Assembly (NCBI GenBank): GCA_028681035.1 | Contig: JAQUJJ010000162.1 | Location: 1 to 7,461 of the forward strand | Direction: 5' to 3' | DNA length: 7,461 nucleotides | From: Candidatus Cloacimonadota bacterium | GTDB lineage: Bacteria; Cloacimonadota; Cloacimonadia; Cloacimonadales; Cloacimonadaceae | Part shown: positions 4,077 to 7,461 of the stretch, in pieces | Numbering within the stretch: position 1 is the stretch's first letter | How the letters are laid out: the number at the start of each line of letters is the position of its first letter | Made by a program: the position numbers and the translations under genes | The notes under the pieces: generated by a model | What the model was told of the DNA's origin: nothing | The model's input: only the letters and a program-made list of their open reading frames with translations | Databases searched by the model: none

Positions 4077-4109
4077 TACGATGAAGGATAGTTAGTTGTT
4101 TATTTTGTT

Positions 4110-4126
4110 GGCGGAAAGCTTCCGCC
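4110..4126. other. GC hairpin after the repressor gene
   Basis: GGCGGAA (4110-4116) and TTCCGCC (4120-4126) pair perfectly around a three-base AGC loop. No T-run follows, so it is not itself an intrinsic terminator. It sits 10 bases before the real one and may stabilise the transcript end, or be a dispersed hairpin repeat. Confidence 0.6.
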
Positions 4127-4136
4127 TGTACATTAG

Positions 4137-4167
4137 AACCCCGGCATGTCCGGGGTTTTTTGTTTTT
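4137..4167 (+). terminator. Intrinsic terminator of the repressor gene
   Basis: AACCCCGG (4137-4144), loop CATGT, CCGGGGTT (4150-4157), with a T-run TTTTTTGTTTTT continuing to 4167. The eight-pair GC-rich stem and long T-tract are textbook for the plus strand. Confidence 0.92.
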
Positions 4168-4206
4168 GGGGCGAAAAATTTATGCCGCATCAGTAAAGGG
4201 TTTAGG

Positions 4207-4261
4207 GGACAAAATGTCCATATATATCATATATGTCATATATAGCCCGATAAATTTGACA
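4207..4261 (+). promoter_or_regulatory. Candidate control region of the structural operon
   Basis: A perfect dyad GGACA-AAA-TGTCC (4207-4219) is followed by three 9-bp units, CCATATATA, TCATATATG and TCATATATA (4218-4244), then TTGACA (4256-4261). No good -10 box lies 16-18 bases after TTGACA. A weak core promoter beside repeated sites is what an activator-dependent late promoter would look like; this is inference. Confidence 0.45.
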
Positions 4262-4325
4262 GGAAAAGAGGGGTTGGCAATGGTGGAGCCATCGATAAGG
4301 ACTAATGAGCCTTAAAGGAGGAAAG

Positions 4326-4991
4326 ATGGCGAAGCTAAAGAAGCTGAATGTAGTTTATGTGAGCCTGGTGAAGAACCCTGCGAACAAAAAAGACATCGTT
4401 TACAAGAGTGCCGATGGCAAATTCACCGATGAGAAAGAGCTGAAGATTACCAAAAGCACAGCGGAAGGCATGGTTTACGGGACAGTTTACAGCCCCAATG
4501 AGAAGGATTCCCAGGGGGATTGGGCAGATGCGGAGACAATCAAGCAGGCAGCCCATGACTTCGTAGCCAAGGGTGCGCTTTCCAATGTGGATAAGGAGCA
4601 CGATGAGAAGCTTACCGGAGCCAAGGTGGTGGAGAGCCACATTGACGAGAAGGGAGCTTGGCAAGTGGGGATCAAGATGGATCCGAGCAGCGAAGAATTC
4701 AAGAAAGTTCAGAAGGGCGAGATCAAAGGACTATCCATGGGTGCTTACTGCGAAAAGAGCGATGAAGAGCCCTCCACCGATGCCGACAAAACCCCTGATG
4801 AAACTGCCAAGATTTTGAAGAGCGTGGTGGATAGCCTGGAGAAGGTGAACGAGCGTTTGGAGAAGATCGAAAAGGGCGTGGACAAGGTTCCGAAAAGCCG
4901 TCAGATAAGCATCGATGGCGAAAGTGTGAAGATTGAGAAAGGCGGAGACGAAGCTGCTTTCCAAGAATTCAATTTTAGTAGCCTGGACTAA
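4326..4991 (+). CDS. XkdF-type phage prohead protease
   Basis: A 221-residue protein with the hallmarks of the XkdF-like phage serine protease family, thought to process the head or scaffold during capsid maturation. Residues 1-28 carry the family's N-terminal motif (VVYVSLVKNPANKKDIVY). The core, about 47-140, includes GMVYGTVYSPNEKDSQGDWA, then VDKEHDEKL with His92, and GEIKGLSMGAYC with Ser137; these are my candidates for the catalytic His and Ser by analogy with family patterns. Residues 160-186 form a coiled coil (ILKSVVDSLEKVNERLEKIE), which could act as a built-in scaffold or oligomerisation segment. The ATG at 4326 is chosen for AAAGGAGG seven bases upstream; the in-frame ATG at 4305 has only a weak site. 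It ends 12 bases before the capsid gene, the usual protease-capsid order. Portal and terminase genes, which normally precede it, are absent upstream. Confidence 0.85.
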   Translation: MAKLKKLNVVYVSLVKNPANKKDIVYKSADGKFTDEKELKITKSTAEGMVYGTVYSPNEKDSQGDWADAETIKQAAHDFVAKGALSNVDKEHDEKLTGAKVVESHIDEKGAWQVGIKMDPSSEEFKKVQKGEIKGLSMGAYCEKSDEEPSTDADKTPDETAKILKSVVDSLEKVNERLEKIEKGVDKVPKSRQISIDGESVKIEKGGDEAAFQEFNFSSLD

Positions 4992-5003
4992 GAAGGAGGA
5001 CAA

Positions 5004-5936
5004 ATGGCTAAGAAAGAAGGAAAAATGATCGGGTTGCTTTCCGCCGCAACGGTGGAGAAGTTCCTGGACATGGTGATTCAGAATACCCCGATTTTGAAGT
5101 ATGTAACCTGCCCCAAAGTTGATCTCCCCAGTGGCAGTTACCCCGTGGTGAACATGGCGCAGTATAAGACCCGTGGATTCAGCAATGCGCACAACAGCAC
5201 CGGTGGACGCAAAACCGTGGCAACCTTGCAGGAGCTGAATGCTGCTGATGTGAGCTACAATTTGAAGGAATTGGTGCTTGCCCTGGTTGTGCAGGACAGC
5301 TATGTGGATGACATGGCAACCACCCCGGAGAAGGTGGCAGAGATGTTTGCCAAGGTATTTGCCAAAGACCTGAGCCAAGTGCTGATCAACGGAGATACCG
5401 AGCTGGAGCCGGTGGACGCAGAGAACCTGACCGACCGTGAACTGACCCTGGCAATCCTGGATGGCTTGGTGAAGCAGATGACCGAAGCAGAAAAGACGGT
5501 TACCTATGGCGATACCGAAACCACAGTGAGCAAGAAGATCATCAAGCTGATCAGTGGCAGCCCGGACGATTATATAGCCAATCCGGACAGCAAGATATTC
5601 ATCTCCCCCACGGACATGAACCTGCTTTGGGACGAGGTTACCACGACCAAGCCGATAATCAAAGAGCGTGATGGTGCGCTGTATTTCCGGGGGAAATATG
5701 AGCTGGTGGAGATTGCCGGCTTAGCTCAGAATTGCATCCTGTTTGGGGACATGACAGGGCTATTGGCTCCCCTGGGACGCGAAGTGTATCTGGAGACCCA
5801 GCGTTACCCTGAAGCCCGTGGATTCAAGGGTGTGCTGAGCTGCCGTATCGACTGCAACATTCACCCCTACATCAACATGCGAATGTTGGTGGCAGAGCCT
5901 GAAGTACCTGAAGCACCAGCAGGTGGCGGAGAATAA
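5004..5936 (+). CDS. Phage major capsid protein (probable HK97 fold)
   Basis: A 310-residue protein directly after the prohead protease, with AAGGAGG before its ATG. Length and layout fit HK97-fold major capsid proteins, which form the icosahedral shell. The N-terminus (residues 10-60) carries ATVEKFLDMVIQNTPILKYV and a beta-rich region. The middle has VLALVVQDSYVDDMA and a spine-helix-like stretch, TPEKVAEMFAKVFAKDLSQV. The C-terminal third has ISPTDMNLLWDEV and CILFGDMTGLLAPLG, followed by RGFKGVLSCRIDCNIHPYIN, which resembles the P-domain and final strand of the family, where GD, R and a terminal beta strand recur. A short Ala/Pro/Gly tail ends the protein. It has no long scaffold-like N-terminal delta domain, so scaffolding may come from the coiled-coil end of the protease. 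The family call rests on pattern and context, without an alignment. Confidence 0.82.
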   Translation: MAKKEGKMIGLLSAATVEKFLDMVIQNTPILKYVTCPKVDLPSGSYPVVNMAQYKTRGFSNAHNSTGGRKTVATLQELNAADVSYNLKELVLALVVQDSYVDDMATTPEKVAEMFAKVFAKDLSQVLINGDTELEPVDAENLTDRELTLAILDGLVKQMTEAEKTVTYGDTETTVSKKIIKLISGSPDDYIANPDSKIFISPTDMNLLWDEVTTTKPIIKERDGALYFRGKYELVEIAGLAQNCILFGDMTGLLAPLGREVYLETQRYPEARGFKGVLSCRIDCNIHPYINMRMLVAEPEVPEAPAGGGE

Positions 5937-6302
5937 GTGACTTACAGCGAAGCACAAGCACATCTGGATGACCAGGCAGCAAGCTTGCTCCCGGATGTGT
6001 GTGTGCAGGATAACATGATAGACAAGCCTGAAAGCCTTCCTTGTGTGGTGATCGAAGTAGATGGTTCCCGTCTTCAGGAAGATGGGGGCGGGAGCTCATT
6101 TACGGGAGAGCATGAGTTTAGCATTTGGGTTTTATATCCTTATGGGACATCATTTAAGGCGAGCCGTGAAAGCATGATAGCGATGGTGGGGACGTTACTG
6201 CAGATACCACGTTTCTTTAGCAGTGAGCGGGTGGAATATGGCAATGATCTGGTGCACGGCACCAGGTGTGTTGTTGCCCGGATAAGCGGGAGGGTGGCAT
6301 GA
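5937..6302 (+). CDS. Small phage structural protein, probable head-tail junction or tail-completion protein
   Basis: A 121-residue protein starting with GTG directly after the capsid stop codon, with GGCGGAG five bases upstream, so it is translationally coupled. It has an N-terminal helix (EAQAHLDDQAASLLPDV), then strands around LPCVVIEVDGSRLQ and EHEFSIWVLYPYG, a helix (SRESMIAMVGTLLQI) and final strands ending RCVVARISG. This alpha-beta order resembles small tail-terminator or tail-completion proteins found after capsid genes; the match is by eye. Its last residues appear altered: removing the inserted repeat that follows would change the end from GRVA to GRVDA and make the stop overlap the next start codon. 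Confidence 0.72.
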   Translation: MTYSEAQAHLDDQAASLLPDVCVQDNMIDKPESLPCVVIEVDGSRLQEDGGGSSFTGEHEFSIWVLYPYGTSFKASRESMIAMVGTLLQIPRFFSSERVEYGNDLVHGTRCVVARISGRVA

Positions 6303-6398
6303 TGGAGTTGGGAAAAGAACTGGATTCCAGCCTGCGCTGGAATGACGGAACAAGCGACAAGATGTCGCTTCCACAAAGCTGGAATTACGGGAGGGTGG
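6298..6398. mobile_element. Dispersed repeat A insertion at a gene junction, with 11-bp direct repeats
   Basis: CGGGAGGGTGG occurs at 6287-6297 and again at 6388-6398, flanking 90 bases (6298-6387) that contain dispersed repeat A. Deleting the insert with one copy of the direct repeat rejoins the upstream gene to the next so that GTGGATGCCTGA holds both the downstream ATG and the upstream stop. This is good evidence for an insertion with target duplication. No transposase is encoded, so it would be non-autonomous. Confidence 0.72.
6312..6374. repeat. Dispersed hairpin repeat A, copy 2
   Basis: Two perfect hairpins: ATTCCAGC, loop CTGC, GCTGGAAT; and AAGCGACA, loop AGA, TGTCGCTT. The outer parts are identical to 2318-2380. 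The ATTCC...GGAAT form recalls short dispersed repeats such as Neisseria dRS3, which are used as phage integration or recombination targets. That is an analogy only. Confidence 0.85.
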
Positions 6399-6794
6399 AT
6401 GCCTGAACCTGTATCTGTATGGGTGGCAAAGGTGAAAGCCTTGCAGAGCCTTTCCAAGGATATCCCTGACGCGCGGATAGAGCTGATTGCCGAGGTGTGC
6501 GATGCGAATGTGCAGAGCGGGCTGGGGACGGCAGCTTATGAAGCGTTGGGAGCGGATAAACGCCTGGAATATGCCATTTGCGCCTTTACGATAGCTAAGC
6601 TGATAATAAGCAGCAGAGAAATCGGCGAGGGAGGCAGCATCCACAGTGCAACGGGATGGGGTGAAGGCGAAGTGCAACCAAGCGAAGTAAGCGAAATGGT
6701 GAAGCTATCCAGGCATTGGGAAGCGCAGGGAAACTTGACGATGAATCAGCTAAAAGCAGAGATACCTGTGGATATAGGCTGGGTGGATATATGA
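6399..6794 (+). CDS. Small phage protein, probable head-tail connector or completion protein
   Basis: A 131-residue protein of largely helical character: VSVWVAKVKALQSLSKDIPD, then IELIAEVCDANVQSGLG, then RLEYAICAFTIAKLIISS near residues 50-70, and a polar C-terminal half with a Gly-rich stretch (GEGGSIHSATGWGEGE). A helical bundle with a 'residue-R-x-x-Y-A-hydrophobic-A-x-L' helix is typical of small connector proteins encoded between capsid and tail genes, but I cannot name the family. The ATG at 6399 is chosen because GGGAGGG lies just upstream; an earlier ATG at 6342 would translate dispersed repeat A. It likely overlapped the preceding gene's stop codon before the repeat inserted. The ribosome binding site it now uses is the duplicated target sequence itself. 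Confidence 0.7.
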   Translation: MPEPVSVWVAKVKALQSLSKDIPDARIELIAEVCDANVQSGLGTAAYEALGADKRLEYAICAFTIAKLIISSREIGEGGSIHSATGWGEGEVQPSEVSEMVKLSRHWEAQGNLTMNQLKAEIPVDIGWVDI

Positions 6795-6935
6795 GTGCTG
6801 GTGTTCTGGGGTGCTGGCGTGCTGCCGACGAGGACGTCGGCAAGCCTTGCCTGCGAGGACACAGGCATTCCGAGGTGCAGTCGAGATGATTGTACCAGTG
6901 GCACACGAGGCGTGTGCGATTACAAGGAGGAGACC
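6795..6935 (+). other. 141-base spacer with repeat B, no gene
   Basis: It holds GTGCTGG repeats (6794-6823), dispersed repeat B (6824-6875), a stretch with no recognised element (6876-6920) and the ribosome binding site AAGGAGGAG of the next gene. A frame opening at the GTG at 6795 reads through the repeat and is not credible. Confidence 0.6.
6824..6875. repeat. Dispersed repeat B, copy 2
   Basis: It contains a perfect hairpin, GCCGACG (6824-6830), loop AGGA, CGTCGGC (6835-6841), then GCCTTGCCTG and ACAGGCATTCCGAGG. It matches 2035-2104 at 48 of 52 bases without that copy's 18-base internal duplication. It may cause partial termination or pausing between the structural genes and the membrane-protein gene. 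Confidence 0.8.
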
Positions 6936-7373
6936 ATGAAACATATCAGTTTAATTAGATTGCTGCTGACCTTTACGATGCTAATGGGCGTTTGCCTGGC
7001 AAGTGCAGCGACAAGTGGCGAGGTGGATAGCATAGGGGCATTGAGCACTTATGCCATTCCCTTTTTGGCAGCTTTGATCTGCTTTTTTATTGGCAGGTAT
7101 CTGAAGATAAACGTGGAAGTGCAGAAGATCATCCCCGTGCTAACGGCAATAGTGAGTGCGTGTTTCAACACTGAGAAAGAAACTCAGGCAGCCATTAAGC
7201 CGGAGGGGATTGCGAACTATGACGAGTATAGGGCGGTTATAGCGGCAACCAAGGTGGAAACTGCTTTGAACGCAAGCGGGCAGGGCACTTTGAAGAAGGT
7301 GTTCGGAACTGCGATAGATGCGGTGAAGTTTGTATTTCCTCTGATCAAACCGGTTGTGAAGCTGCTGAAGTAA
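6936..7373 (+). CDS. Membrane protein with signal-like N-terminus, possibly holin-related
   Basis: A 145-residue protein. Residues 1-25 form a positively charged, hydrophobic leader (KHISLIRLLLTFTMLMGVCL) ending ALA-like (ASA-A), either a cleaved signal peptide or a first membrane helix. Residues 36-53 (ALSTYAIPFLAALICFFIG) are a second helix. Residues 60-80 are moderately hydrophobic, and the C-terminal end (AIDAVKFVFPLIKPVVKLLK) is an amphipathic, Lys-rich helix. Two membrane helices plus a basic tail suit a holin or an envelope protein of the lysis group, but no family motif proves it. AAGGAGGAG lies six bases upstream of the ATG at 6936. Another membrane protein follows 12 bases after the stop codon, so the two form a small membrane-protein cluster, as lysis genes often do. 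Confidence 0.62.
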   Translation: MKHISLIRLLLTFTMLMGVCLASAATSGEVDSIGALSTYAIPFLAALICFFIGRYLKINVEVQKIIPVLTAIVSACFNTEKETQAAIKPEGIANYDEYRAVIAATKVETALNASGQGTLKKVFGTAIDAVKFVFPLIKPVVKLLK

Positions 7374-7385
7374 GGGGAAGCGCAG

Positions 7386-7461
7386 ATGATGAACATTCCC
7401 TGGGCATTGGTGCTATTTGTATTGGGATTATTGGTGAGTTTGGTAGCCTATATTTGGAATG
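7386..7461 (+). CDS. Small membrane protein (partial, runs off the right edge)
   Basis: The frame begins MMNIPWALVLFVLGLLVSLV and remains open for 25 codons to the window edge. Nearly all visible residues form one N-terminal membrane helix with a WN end. GGGGAAG lies 8-12 bases upstream, a modest site; ATG codons at 7386 and 7389 are equally possible starts. Its closeness to the preceding membrane-protein gene suggests co-translation. A holin or spanin partner is possible. Confidence 0.55.
   Translation, partial: MMNIPWALVLFVLGLLVSLVAYIWN

Larger units (their letters stand above)
4020..4325 (+). other. Intergenic region between repressor and structural genes
   Basis: About 306 bases without a gene. 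In order it contains the purine-rich repeat (4031-4076), a GC hairpin (4110-4126), the repressor terminator (4137-4167), a GGACA/TGTCC dyad with three AT-rich 9-bp repeats (4207-4244), a TTGACA box (4256-4261) and the ribosome binding site AAAGGAGG of the protease gene. It insulates the lysogenic transcript from the structural operon. Confidence 0.75.

Noticed and set aside
3174..4216. Shared GGACAAAATG in the early leader (3174-3183) and before the protease gene (4207-4216)
   Set aside because: It is only ten bases long, and the contexts differ (tandem repeat versus dyad); chance is a sufficient explanation.
4305..4325. Upstream ATG of the protease gene
   Set aside because: It has only a weak upstream site; AAAGGAGG is placed for the ATG at 4326.
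6140..6906. Minus-strand frames over the small structural genes
   Set aside because: They are antisense to plus-strand genes and partly translate the dispersed repeats.

Overview
The window reads as the control region and the start of a structural-gene region of a tailed-phage genome, most likely a prophage in a bacterial chromosome. Three things support this. A LexA/CI-type self-cleaving repressor sits beside a divergent promoter that carries two near-identical operator copies. A leftward run of small early-type genes starts at that promoter. A rightward run begins with an XkdF-type protease and a probable major capsid protein. The host cannot be named from the sequence alone. Genes use strong AGGAGG-type ribosome binding sites, base composition looks moderate, and the intergenic gaps hold dispersed hairpin repeats of the ATTCC-N-GGAAT kind. 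From memory these repeats resemble those of Cloacimonadota-like anaerobes, but that is a weak hunch.

Left arm, minus strand (bases 1-3135). From the immunity region leftward: a 133-residue protein of unknown function, a 63-residue helix-turn-helix protein (Cro/Ner-like in position), a Cys-rich small protein with a terminal membrane helix, a second small membrane protein made from the same sequence by a 92-bp tandem duplication, a 237-residue unknown protein, and finally the start of a DNA-binding-like protein that runs into a (Asp-Ala-Thr)n tripeptide tract and leaves the window. Four of these genes share an unusual leader, CACCCCAA followed by AGGAG. Two plus-strand genes (576-767 and 2455-2871) lie against this operon. 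Both follow the same roughly 60-base hairpin leader, and both overlap the 3' end of a leftward gene, so they look like independently expressed cargo ('moron') genes.

Switch (3136-4167). A leftward promoter (TTGACA, 17 bp, TATCTT) contains one operator between its -35 and -10 boxes. A second copy lies 33 bp away, just upstream of the repressor start. The repressor gene ends before two hairpins, the second a textbook intrinsic terminator.

Right arm, plus strand (4168-7461). A gap with AT-rich 9-bp repeats and a TTGACA box is followed by the protease, the capsid gene, two small probable head-tail genes, a membrane protein with a signal-like N-terminus (holin-like at best), and the start of another small membrane protein. 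No terminase or portal gene is present between the switch and the protease. Dispersed repeats have entered gene junctions in both arms. The one at 6298-6398 is flanked by an 11-bp direct repeat and appears to have split a formerly overlapping stop/start junction.
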